Below are positions 8,765-15,750 of a stretch of 46,654 nt of DNA, in pieces. The position numbers and the translations under genes were made by a program. A model generated the notes under the pieces. The model did not search any database, had not been told where the DNA came from, and worked only from the letters and a program-made list of their open reading frames with translations. Source of the stretch: Nevskia sp. (lineage in GTDB: Bacteria > Pseudomonadota > Gammaproteobacteria > Nevskiales > Nevskiaceae); NCBI GenBank assembly GCA_031291075.1, contig JARLJS010000042.1, positions 1 to 46,654 on the forward strand, given 5' to 3'. Each line of letters opens with the position of its first letter. Within the stretch, counting starts at the first letter, position 1.

Positions 8765-8778
8765 TTGACGTGTATCAA
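8765..8778 (-). promoter_or_regulatory. FNR/Anr-type box for the RNase-ackA operon
   Basis: TTGACgtgtATCAA matches the FNR consensus TTGAT-N4-ATCAA at 9 of 10 positions. It sits 13 bases past the MgtC-type gene stop and ~80 bases before the RNase start, so the only sensible target is the minus-strand operon. A -10-like GACAAT (minus strand, 8744-8739) lies at the spacing expected for a class II FNR promoter, with the start of transcription near 8731. Confidence 0.7.
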
Positions 8779-8789
8779 GCCCGGGGAAC

Positions 8790-10046
8790 CTAGCCCGTCA
8801 CCGCCAGGCCCGCCGCCATGCCGCCCAGCACGCACAGGTAACCGAGCGCCGCCCGGCGCGCCACCGGCCGTCCGGCGATGCCCCAGGCGATGCCGAACTT
8901 CATCACGATGCTCGCCGCGTAGGCCAGGGCGATGGCCTTCGCCGCCTGGTCACCGGACAGGCTGCCCGCGTTGGCGAGCTGCAGGGTGGACAGGGTAATG
9001 GCGTCGATGTCGGTCAGACCGGACAGCACCGCCATCGAGTAGACCCCGGCGCTGCCCGCGACCTCGTGGATCCAGGTCACCGCCAGCAGCACGATGGCGA
9101 ACAGCGCGCCGAAGCCCAGGGCGATGCGCATTTCGCTGGGGTTGCTCACCTCCAGGTGCGGCGCCTCGGCTTCGCTGGCCAGGCCGCGCCAGGTCAGCAG
9201 CGGCAGCGGCAGGCCGGCCAGCAGGCCGGCGGCGAACATCGGCACCAGCTTCGGTACCAGCGCCGGCGAGATCAGCGTTGTGATCACCGCCAGCTTGATC
9301 AGCACCGCCGCGTTGGCGATCAGGATCACCACCAGCCCGGCGCCACCGCTGATCCTGGCGGCGCGGGTGTGGCGGGAGTAGGCCAGGGTGGTGGCCGTGC
9401 TCGACACCAGGCCGCCCAGCAGGCCGATCAGGGGCAGGCCGCGTGCCTCGCCCGCCAGCCGCAGCACCACGTAGCCGGTGAAGCTGAGGCCGGAGATCAG
9501 CACCACCATCAACCAGATGCGGTACGGATTGAGTGCGCCGTACGGCCCCATGCCGGTGTTCGGCAGCACCGGCAGCACCACCAGCGACACCACCGCCAGC
9601 TGCAGCAGGGAGATCCAGTCCTGGCGCGACAGGCGCTGGGTCATGCCGTGCAGCTCGGCCTTGAAATAGAGCAGGCTGGTCACGGTCAGGGCGATGACCA
9701 CCGCGATGTGCTGGTAGCCGTACCAGATGGCGGCGCCGAGGCCGAAGCAGATCAACAGGGCCACCACGCTGGTCGTGCCGGGGTCGTCCTCCGGTCCCGC
9801 CCTGCGGTACGAGGACACCATCATGCCGCCCAGCGCCAGCAGCCCGGCCGGGAAGATCCAGGCATTGCCGGTCTTGTCGGACAGCAGGCCGCACAGCGTG
9901 CCGAACAACGCCACCAGCCCGAAGGTGCGCAGGCCGGCCTTGGCGCTGCGGATGCGCTCGCGTTCCAGGCCCAGTAGCAGGCCGATGCTGAGGCTCGCGG
10001 CGAAGCGCGCGATCAGTTCGAGCTCGTTCATGCCGGTTGCCGCCAT
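8790..10046 (-). CDS. MgtC/SapB family integral membrane protein (DUF4010 type)
   Basis: This ~418-residue polytopic membrane protein has an N-terminal MgtC-like domain (IGLLLGLERERIRS, then GLRTFGLVALFGTLCG) and a C-terminal DUF4010-like half with many hydrophobic segments (about 12 overall). MgtC domains act in magnesium homeostasis and membrane potential control; the function of the long DUF4010 form is not established. I chose the ATG at 10046 (MAATGMNELE) because GGAG lies ten bases before it; the ATG at 10031 is the alternative. It diverges from the FNR-family regulator and shares an intergenic region holding an FNR box at 10101. Confidence 0.85.
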   Translation of the reverse strand: MAATGMNELELIARFAASLSIGLLLGLERERIRSAKAGLRTFGLVALFGTLCGLLSDKTGNAWIFPAGLLALGGMMVSSYRRAGPEDDPGTTSVVALLICFGLGAAIWYGYQHIAVVIALTVTSLLYFKAELHGMTQRLSRQDWISLLQLAVVSLVVLPVLPNTGMGPYGALNPYRIWLMVVLISGLSFTGYVVLRLAGEARGLPLIGLLGGLVSSTATTLAYSRHTRAARISGGAGLVVILIANAAVLIKLAVITTLISPALVPKLVPMFAAGLLAGLPLPLLTWRGLASEAEAPHLEVSNPSEMRIALGFGALFAIVLLAVTWIHEVAGSAGVYSMAVLSGLTDIDAITLSTLQLANAGSLSGDQAAKAIALAYAASIVMKFGIAWGIAGRPVARRAALGYLCVLGGMAAGLAVTG

Positions 10047-10100
10047 GGGGCCATAACTCCAGGAAAACCCTGATATTCCGGGCCGGGCGGCAGGATTTCC

Positions 10101-10114
10101 ATGATCTGGATCAA
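10101..10114. promoter_or_regulatory. FNR/Anr-type box between MgtC-type gene and fnr-like gene
   Basis: ATGATctggATCAA matches TTGAT-N4-ATCAA at 9 of 10 positions. It lies 55 bases from the MgtC-type start and 113 bases from the start of the FNR-family regulator. It could serve autoregulation of the regulator or control of the membrane protein. Neither direction has a convincing -10 element at the class II distance, so the target is uncertain. Confidence 0.6.
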
Positions 10115-10227
10115 GGCGGCCGCCACCCGGCAATACGTACTTGCCGCAAGCGGCCTGCGGAAACTACGAATGGCCGCTGCGGCGAGTACTGGCGCAAGCT
10201 GGCGGCAGAAGATCAAGGAGTTGCGCC

Positions 10228-10971
10228 ATGCCGTTCGACACCACACTCTCCGCCTGCGTCGGCACCGACTGCCAGCTCTGCCCGGTCCGGACCTGCATGG
10301 CGCGCAGGGGCTCGGCGGACGCCGCCGCGGCCTGGTCGTCCATCCTGGCGCCGCGCATGGCGGCGATGCCCGGCGCCGCGGCGCTGCACCGGGCCGGCGA
10401 CAAGATGAAGGCGGTGTTCTCGGTACGCGGCGGCTGCATCAAGGCCTACACCATCGATGCCGACGGCAACGAGCGTATCCGCGGCTTCTACCTGCCCGGC
10501 GACCTGGTGGGGCTGGACGGCTTCGGCGGCGGCGTCTGCCTGTCCACCGCCGCCGCGGTGGTGCCGTCCCAGGTCTGCGTGGTGCCGGTGTGCGAGCTGC
10601 GCAAGCTGATGCAGCGCTGGCCCAGCGTATCGTTGAGCCTGATGGAACAGACCAGCCGCGAGCTGGGGGTGGCCCTGGCGATGTCCGGCGACTACAGTGC
10701 CGAACAGCGGCTGGCCGCGTTCCTGTTGCACATGCGCGACCGCCTCGCGGTCGGCGGCGCCATGCGCCTGCCGATGGCCCAGCGCGATGTCGGCAGCTAC
10801 CTGCGCCTCGCCACCGAGACGGTGTGCCGCACTCTCAAGAGCATGGAGCGGCGCGGCTGGCTGTCGCTGTCCGACAAGAACATCCGCATCCTCGACGAAG
10901 CCGGCCTGCACGAGCTGGCTGACGTGGTGGGGATCTTCCACGCGCCGGCAGGGTTGTCGAAAGCGGCTTGA
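10228..10971 (+). CDS. FNR/Anr-family oxygen-responsive transcription regulator
   Basis: This 247-residue CRP/FNR protein has an N-terminal cysteine cluster (Cys10, 15, 18, 23), a cyclic-nucleotide-binding-like barrel (VFSVRGGCIKAYTIDADGNE, then GFYLPGDLVGLDGF) and a C-terminal winged helix (MAQRDVGSYLRLATETVCRT, ~183-202). FNR and Anr use CxxCx5C plus a distant Cys to hold a [4Fe-4S] cluster; here the spacing is CxxCx4C, with Cys104 or Cys117 as the fourth candidate. In the recognition helix the usual E-x-x-S-R is E-T-V-C-R. AAGGAG at 10215-10220, seven bases before the ATG, decides the start. It probably activates the FNR boxes in this window at low oxygen. A nitric-oxide or redox role is possible. 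Confidence 0.88.
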   Translation: MPFDTTLSACVGTDCQLCPVRTCMARRGSADAAAAWSSILAPRMAAMPGAAALHRAGDKMKAVFSVRGGCIKAYTIDADGNERIRGFYLPGDLVGLDGFGGGVCLSTAAAVVPSQVCVVPVCELRKLMQRWPSVSLSLMEQTSRELGVALAMSGDYSAEQRLAAFLLHMRDRLAVGGAMRLPMAQRDVGSYLRLATETVCRTLKSMERRGWLSLSDKNIRILDEAGLHELADVVGIFHAPAGLSKAA

Positions 10972-11075
10972 TTTGTTCTCCCTTGCAGGGAGTGCTGGTT
11001 TTCGAGTCGCTCTCCCTTCGCCCGCTTGCGAGAGAGAGGCAGGGGGCCTTCGCTTCGGGTCACAGACATATTGCT
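10972..11075. other. Short intergenic stretch with weak palindromes
   Basis: After the FNR-like gene there is a CTCCCTTGCAGGGAG palindrome starting near 10979, a possible terminator stem without a T run. A GAGAG-type REP-like repeat follows near 11010-11036. No coding sequence is supported before the structured repeat begins at ~11076. Confidence 0.4.
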
Positions 11076-11465
11076 AACAGTGTGCTGAGCCTTCACTGCA
11101 TGCGCTTGCGCGCGTGTGGTGCTTTCCCGGGATTGAAGGCGTGTGTTTCGCCTGGCGGCGACCTACTTCTTGTCTACAGCGACAAGAAGTAGGCAAGAAA
11201 CGCCGCCCCGGAGGCTGCGCCCTCTCATCGCAAAAGCAAGAAGCGCGATGAGAGGGTCCCCTGCGCTTCTCGCCCGCAGCGGGTTCCGCACACAGGCCAT
11301 CCATGGCCTGCGTGCGGAAGCTTCGGCATCCTGCCTCGCCCGGCGCGAGCACACGCGCCGGCCCATACCGCCGCGTGCTGCGATGCTCGGCGCAGCCAAC
11401 GGGGGAGAACGTCAAAAGCGAACTGCTCAGGTCAGAACCGCTGCGCGGTTCCGACTACTTCGAAA
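11076..11465 (+). repeat. Structured multi-hairpin element, copy A
   Basis: This ~390-base non-coding element is repeated in inverted orientation at 12140-12535. Both copies share long near-identical blocks and the same hairpin series. Hairpins in copy A are: 11162-11174 with 11181-11193 (perfect 13 bp); 11221-11231 with 11245-11255 (11 bp); 11284-11300 with 11303-11319 (long stem, one mismatch, 2-base turn); 11340-11347 with 11354-11361 (8 bp); and GAACCGC/GCGGTTC near 11435-11451. The second and fourth stems differ in sequence from copy B but remain fully paired. Short open frames across it are not credible genes. It could be a mobile miniature element, a structured RNA, or a BIME-like repeat. 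Confidence 0.8.
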
Positions 11466-11578
11466 TGACAGGGCTCCTGGAATCTTGGGGGGGTAGGTCG
11501 GTTTGAATCGCATCGAAACTCTGCGCTCCTGTATTCTGGCGCCTAGACGAGTGTTATCACATCCGAATAGGAGCACCG

Positions 11579-12124
11579 ATGTCTGCCTCGGCAACGTCGC
11601 AATGGTCTCATGAGTTGGAGGCAGCGATAGTCCATGCAGTTGCGGCGCATAACAAGCACGCCAATAGTCCGGATGACGCCGTCCGGTTCCATGATAGGAA
11701 AACACCGTACGTAGTACATCCCATATGGTGCGCGACCAGCCTCCTGTCGGAACCAGCATTGCCCGAGGAGCTGCGCAGGAACGGGGCCATTGCATTGCTC
11801 TGGCACGACACGCTGGAAGACACCCGACTGCCTCTGCCCTCGTGGAGTTCTGAAAAGGTTTCATCACTGGTTGCTGAAATGACGTTTGAGTCCTTTCAGC
11901 AGGAGATCGATCATCTGTGGGAGCGCTCGGAAGAAGCAAAGCTTCTGAAGCTTTACGACAAGGTATCGAATCTTCTTGACGGATCGTGGATGAAGACGCC
12001 GAAATGGAATGCCTACATCGTGCACACTCTGAAGTTGGCGGAACACGTCCAGTCGCGCTGGGGCATTCTCAACATCGTGCGGATCGCCCACACGCTCTGT
12101 ATTCCCAGGCAGGAGACGGCCTAA
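11579..12124 (+). CDS. HD-domain protein, RelA/SpoT hydrolase-like (small alarmone hydrolase-like)
   Basis: This 181-residue protein looks like a free-standing HD hydrolase domain of the RelA/SpoT/MESH1 kind. Seen motifs in order are AHNKHA (24-28), KTPYVVHPIW with His47, LLWHDTLEDT with His76-Asp77 and Glu80-Asp81, and KLYDKVSNL with Asp127, matching the H...HD...ED...D metal and substrate pattern. By family it could hydrolyse (p)ppGpp or a related nucleotide; no synthetase domain is present. AGGAG at 11568-11572, six bases before the ATG, is a good ribosome site. Base composition is much lower in GC than the neighbours (about 53% over four lines counted by hand). The gene sits alone between two inverted structured repeats, which suggests lateral acquisition. 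Confidence 0.72.
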   Translation: MSASATSQWSHELEAAIVHAVAAHNKHANSPDDAVRFHDRKTPYVVHPIWCATSLLSEPALPEELRRNGAIALLWHDTLEDTRLPLPSWSSEKVSSLVAEMTFESFQQEIDHLWERSEEAKLLKLYDKVSNLLDGSWMKTPKWNAYIVHTLKLAEHVQSRWGILNIVRIAHTLCIPRQETA

Positions 12125-12139
12125 GACTGCGGTTCACGG

Positions 12140-12535
12140 CTTCGTAGTCCCGAAGTAGTCGGGACCGCGCAGCGGTTCCGACTTGAGCAGTTCGCTTTTG
12201 ACGTTCCTCCCCGTTGGCTGCGCCGAGCATCGCAGTCCGCGGCGATAGAGGCTCGCGCCTGTTTGGCGCGAGGCGAGGCAGGATGCCGATGCTTCCGCAC
12301 GCAGGCCATGGATGGCCTGTGTGCGGAACCCGCCGCGGGCGAGAAGCGCAGGGAACCGATCAATCGCGCTTCTGCTTTTGCGATTGATCGGCGCAGCCTC
12401 CGGGGCGGCGTTTCTTGCCTACTTCTTGTCGCTGTTGACAAGAAGTAGGTCGCCGCCAGGCGAAATACACGCCTTCAAGCTCGGGAAGGCACCCACACGC
12501 GCGCAAGCGCATGCGGCGAGGCTCCAACAGCTGTT
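12140..12535 (-). repeat. Structured multi-hairpin element, copy B (inverted)
   Basis: This is the inverted partner of the element at 11076-11465. On the plus strand its hairpins are: 12252-12259 with 12265-12272 (CTCGCGCC/GGCGCGAG); 12293-12309 with 12312-12328; 12356-12367 with 12380-12391 (12 bp); and 12418-12430 with 12437-12449 (13 bp, identical stem to copy A but a different loop). The 12-bp and 8-bp stems have base changes on both sides relative to copy A that keep pairing. The inner end lies ~15 bases after the HD gene stop, so its transcript would run into this element. Confidence 0.8.
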
Positions 12536-12642
12536 GCCGATACCCTTGAACTCGTTGTCGCCCGGAAGGCGCACTACGTGCACGAGGTCGAGCGCGCGCC
12601 CTCCCCAACTCTCTCCCACAGGGAAGAGAGGGAGGCGAATGC
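12536..12642. other. Intergenic stretch between structured repeat and hemN
   Basis: I see a GC-rich region with a weak CCCTC/GAGAGGG-type REP-like palindrome near 12598-12632, just after the hemN stop in the minus direction. It may help terminate the oxidase/hemN transcript. Nothing else is supported. Confidence 0.35.
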
Positions 12643-14625
12643 TCAGATCACCCTCGAAAACCGCGGCTCCGCCGCCGCGGCCGCAGCCTTCGGCAGATAG
12701 GCGTCGAACGGCATCGCAATCACCCGCAACAGGTATCTCCCGGTATCGGTCACGGTGAGCCCGCGCTGGTCCGTCTCCACCAACCCGTCCCGCTCGAGTT
12801 GCTCCATCTGACGCAGCTCGGCGGCGAAGTAGCTGCCGAAGTCCAGCTCGTAGCGGTCCTCGATGACCGCATAGTCGAGCCGGCCGCCGCACATCAACGC
12901 GCCGATAACGTCGCGCCGTATGCAGTCGTCCTGCGACAGGCGCACGCCGCGCTCCACCGGCAGCCGGCCCGCGTCCAGGGCGGCCTGATAGGCGCCGACT
13001 GTGCGCGCGTTCTGGCTGTAGACCTCGCCCAGGCGGCCGATGGAGCTCATGCCAAGGCCCACCAGGTCGAGCCCACCGCGGGTCGAGTAGCCCTGGAAGT
13101 TGCGCTGCAGCGTGCCGGCCCGCAGCGCGGTGGCCAGCTCGTCGCCGGGCAGGGCGAAATGGTCCATGCCGATGTAGACGTAGCCGGCATCGAGCAGTCG
13201 CTCGATGGTCAGTTCCAGCAGCCCCAGCTTGGTATCGGCGTCGGGCAGGTCCTTGGCGCGGATCTGCCGCTGCGGCTTGAAGCGCTGCGGCAGGTGCGCG
13301 TAGCTGTAAGCGGAAATGCGGTCCGGGCGCAGCGAAATGACGCGCTCCAGGGTGGTGGCGAAGGAGTCGCGGTTCTGCTTCGGCAGGCCGTAGATCAGGT
13401 CGAACGACAGCGAGTTGAAGCCGGCGCGCCGCGCGGCGTCGACCTGGTCGGCGACCTGCTCGTAGGTCTGCATCCGGTTCACCGCTTCCTGCACCGCCGG
13501 GTCGAAATCCTGGATGCCGAAGCTGGCGCGGTTGAAGCCCAGCGCAGCGAGCTGCGGCAGGGTCGCCGGCTCGATCGTGCGCGGATCCAGTTCGATCGAG
13601 AATTCGCGGCCCGCGCCGTCGCTCAGCGCGAAGCTGCGGCGCAGCGTGTCGAACAGCCGCTGCAGCTGCGCGATCGACAGATAGGTCGGCGTGCCACCGC
13701 CGAAATGAAGCTGCTCCACCACGCGCGTACGCGAGAACAGGCGGCCCTGCAGCTCCGCTTCCAGCTCGAGGCGCTTGAGGTAGTCCTCGGCCATGCTGTT
13801 GCGGCTGGTGATGATCTTGGTGCAGGCGCAATAGAAGCAGGGGCTGATGCAGAACGGGATGTGGACGTACAGCGACAGGGGTGCGTCGGCGCCGTGCGCG
13901 TTGCTGCGCGCGGCAGCTTCCAGGTAGTCGTTCAGGCCGAACTGCGGCGTGAATTGCAGCGCGGTCGGATACGAGGTGTAGCGCGGACCGTTGAGGTCAT
14001 AGCTGCGGATCAGGTCCAGGCTCGGGCGGGCGGCGTTCGAATGATCGGGCACGGCATCCTCCTCAGGTTGTTCGCCGCAGGCCGCGATGGCGGCTTGCAA
14101 GTCCCCCCGCAGCAGCCTTTCCACGGCCGCGGCTCCTTGCGGCGTGCGCAGGCGTCCGTTCATGTCGGTGACGTCGCGGGCGACGCCCAGGATGCCGTCG
14201 ATGCCGGGCCGGCCGAGCAGAGCGCGGTACAGTATCCATACCCGGCGCACGCTGCCGTCGCGCTGCACCAGGCGCAGCTTGCACAGGTGCTCGGAGTCGT
14301 CGCCGGCGACCGTGCCGGCGAGCGCGCGCCCCACGCGTCTGCGGTCGTTGGGATGGACGAAGTCGGTGATCATGCGGCCGGCGAACGACGCGGCGCCATA
14401 GCCCAGCAACTGAGGCTGGGCGTTGAAAATGGTGCGGATGGTGCCGTCGGCATCGGCCAGGGCGGCGGCGCGGCCCAGCGCTTCCTGGGCGCGGCGCATG
14501 GCTTCGGCCTGGTATTTCTGCACGTTGGCGGCCGAAGACTCGGCGGCTTCGCCGGTATCCGGCAGCTGGGGGTGAAGCATGTCCATGGGTATACCCTTGC
14601 GTTCCTTGCGATCCGTACCGTTCAT
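12643..14625 (-). CDS. hemN: PAS domain fused to oxygen-independent coproporphyrinogen III oxidase
   Basis: The frame is open for 660 residues from an ATG at 14625 that overlaps the SafE-like stop as ATGA. Residues ~40-155 form a PAS/PAC domain (ADGTIRTIFNAQPQLLGYG, FVHPNDRRRV, RDGSVRRVWILYRAL, ILGVARDVTDM). From ~192 onward the protein is a full-length HemN: GPRYTSYPTA, the radical-SAM cluster motif CISPCFYC, GGGTPTYL, DLIYGLPKQ, GMDHFA and the conserved C-terminal SRVI. HemN converts coproporphyrinogen III to protoporphyrinogen IX without oxygen. A strong internal ribosome site and GTG at 14052 could give a separate 469-residue HemN. PAS fusion to HemN is unusual in my knowledge; the PAS domain might sense redox or bind haem. 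Confidence 0.9.
   Translation of the reverse strand: MNGTDRKERKGIPMDMLHPQLPDTGEAAESSAANVQKYQAEAMRRAQEALGRAAALADADGTIRTIFNAQPQLLGYGAASFAGRMITDFVHPNDRRRVGRALAGTVAGDDSEHLCKLRLVQRDGSVRRVWILYRALLGRPGIDGILGVARDVTDMNGRLRTPQGAAAVERLLRGDLQAAIAACGEQPEEDAVPDHSNAARPSLDLIRSYDLNGPRYTSYPTALQFTPQFGLNDYLEAAARSNAHGADAPLSLYVHIPFCISPCFYCACTKIITSRNSMAEDYLKRLELEAELQGRLFSRTRVVEQLHFGGGTPTYLSIAQLQRLFDTLRRSFALSDGAGREFSIELDPRTIEPATLPQLAALGFNRASFGIQDFDPAVQEAVNRMQTYEQVADQVDAARRAGFNSLSFDLIYGLPKQNRDSFATTLERVISLRPDRISAYSYAHLPQRFKPQRQIRAKDLPDADTKLGLLELTIERLLDAGYVYIGMDHFALPGDELATALRAGTLQRNFQGYSTRGGLDLVGLGMSSIGRLGEVYSQNARTVGAYQAALDAGRLPVERGVRLSQDDCIRRDVIGALMCGGRLDYAVIEDRYELDFGSYFAAELRQMEQLERDGLVETDQRGLTVTDTGRYLLRVIAMPFDAYLPKAAAAAAEPRFSRVI
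14050..14063 (-). promoter_or_regulatory. Internal ribosome binding site and GTG start for hemN
   Basis: Inside the PAS-HemN frame, AGGAGG (minus strand, 14063-14058) is followed after five bases by an in-frame GTG (14052-14050). Starting here gives MPDHSNAARPSLDLIRSYDL, which aligns with the normal N-terminus of HemN. The message may therefore yield both a fusion and a free enzyme. Confidence 0.6.
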
Positions 14626-15302
14626 GTCTCGATGCACCAGGCGCCGCCGGCAGAGGCGGCGTGAAACCAGAGCAGGGCACACAGCCCCAGGGCGCCGCAG
14701 GCCACCAGGATCCAGCCGGCGCGGGGACCGCGCAGTGCCGTCGGGGTGCCGCGCGCACCGCTCCAACCCACCAGCGCGAGCAGCGGCGTGCCGCCGAGCG
14801 CGAACGCGGCCGTGAGCAGCCCGCCGCCGCCGGTGCTGCCGGACAGGGCGGCCAGGAACAGCACCGAGTAGAGCAGGCCGCAGGGCACCGCGGCCCACAG
14901 CAGTCCGCGTGCGAACAGCTGGGCCGTCAGCGGCCAGCGGCCCAGGCGCCGCGGCGCCCGGGCGCAACATGCCGGCGTGGGCGAAGTCCGGCCCAGCAGC
15001 ATGCGCAGTCCGATCAGGATCAGGGTCGAGGCCGCCAGAATCTGCAGCGCGTAGCCGATGCCCACGCCGGGCAGGTAGCGCAGCAGGGATTGGCCGAGGG
15101 CTCCGGCCAGCGCACCGAGCAGCGCATAGCCGGTCATGCGTCCGCCGTGGACCAGCAGCAGCGCCCGCCGCGCCGGGATGCCCTCGGCGGCACGCATGTG
15201 ATGGATGCTCAGGGCGCCGCACATGGCGGCGCAGTGGGCGCTGGCGGCAGTTCCCGCGATCAGCAGCGCCGGAGCACCGAGCACCGAACCCGGAACCCAC
15301 AT
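14622..15302 (-). CDS. Sulfite exporter TauE/SafE-like membrane protein of the cco cluster
   Basis: This 226-residue polytopic membrane protein has the HCAAMCGALS motif near residues 22-31 and about six hydrophobic segments, as in the SafE/DsbD_2-type proteins that commonly accompany ccoGHIS and hemN. The HCxxMCG motif may bind metal, and a role in copper or thiol handling for cytochrome oxidase assembly is plausible but not proven. The ATG at 15302 is 13 bases from the DksA-like stop, and its own stop overlaps the PAS-hemN start, so all three are co-translated. Confidence 0.82.
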   Translation of the reverse strand: MWVPGSVLGAPALLIAGTAASAHCAAMCGALSIHHMRAAEGIPARRALLLVHGGRMTGYALLGALAGALGQSLLRYLPGVGIGYALQILAASTLILIGLRMLLGRTSPTPACCARAPRRLGRWPLTAQLFARGLLWAAVPCGLLYSVLFLAALSGSTGGGGLLTAAFALGGTPLLALVGWSGARGTPTALRGPRAGWILVACGALGLCALLWFHAASAGGAWCIET

Positions 15303-15315
15303 GGCACTGCCCGCC

Positions 15316-15684
15316 TCAGGCGGCGATGCGCGCGCGGGCGCAGGCGCGGCAGCCGGTTACCTCCGGCACCGCCAGCAGCCGGGCTTCCTCGATCGGCTGG
15401 CCGCAGTGCTCGCACAGGCCGTATTCGCCCTTGTCGATCCGCTCCATGGCGCGGCGCACCTGCGCCAGCTCCACCCGGGTGACGTCGGACAGGTGATCCA
15501 GCACCTCGTCGTTCTCGCATTCCGTCGCCCGTTCCTCCGCATCGGCCGACAGGGTGCCATCGTCACGCTGGCGGCTGCGTTCGACGCCAGCCAGCCGCTC
15601 GGTCAATTCCTGCGCGCGGTTGCTCAGGTAAGCCTTTGCATATGCGATGGGATCCATGGGTTCTGCGAGTCCGGATAGAAGCAT
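15316..15684 (-). CDS. DksA/TraR-type zinc-finger protein
   Basis: This ~122-residue protein has a helical N-terminal part (AYAKAYLSNRAQELTERLAG) and a C-terminal four-cysteine zinc finger (CEHCGQPI ... GCRACA), the DksA/TraR arrangement. Such proteins bind the RNA polymerase secondary channel and modulate initiation. I chose the ATG at 15684 (MLLSGLAEP) because GGAG lies nine bases before it; the ATG at 15657 (MDPIAYA) would also leave the domain intact. It is encoded inside the cbb3/hemN cluster, 66 bases after ccoS. A weak FNR-like box at 15719 precedes it. Whether it acts with ppGpp or only locally is unknown. Confidence 0.85.
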   Translation of the reverse strand: MLLSGLAEPMDPIAYAKAYLSNRAQELTERLAGVERSRQRDDGTLSADAEERATECENDEVLDHLSDVTRVELAQVRRAMERIDKGEYGLCEHCGQPIEEARLLAVPEVTGCRACARARIAA

Positions 15685-15718
15685 TGAGATAGTCTCCGGG
15701 ACTGGCTTGCCGGCGCCA

Positions 15719-15732
15719 ATGACCTGGATCAA
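15719..15732 (-). promoter_or_regulatory. Weak FNR-like box upstream of the DksA-like gene
   Basis: ATGACctggATCAA matches TTGAT-N4-ATCAA at 8 of 10 positions, with a perfect right half. It is in the 66-base gap between ccoS and the DksA-like gene and could start a secondary transcript for the dksA-safE-hemN end of the cluster. Its centre is only ~41 bases from the ATG at 15684, so a class II start would favour the downstream ATG at 15657. Confidence 0.35.
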
Positions 15733-15750
15733 GAGTCGGGGCGAAACGCC

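Noticed and set aside
5825-8998. Plus-strand open frame of 1057 codons
   Set aside because: It is antisense to the phosphorylase and RNase genes, which have full catalytic motifs; the His/Arg/Gln-rich translation has no recognisable fold.
11074-11506. Several short overlapping open frames within the structured repeat copies
   Set aside because: They lie on both strands across hairpins, lack ribosome sites, and differ between copies in frame, so the element is non-coding.
11076-12535. Classical insertion sequence with transposase
   Set aside because: The inverted repeats flank only an HD-domain gene; no DDE, Y1/RAYT or serine recombinase motif is present and no clear target duplication is visible.
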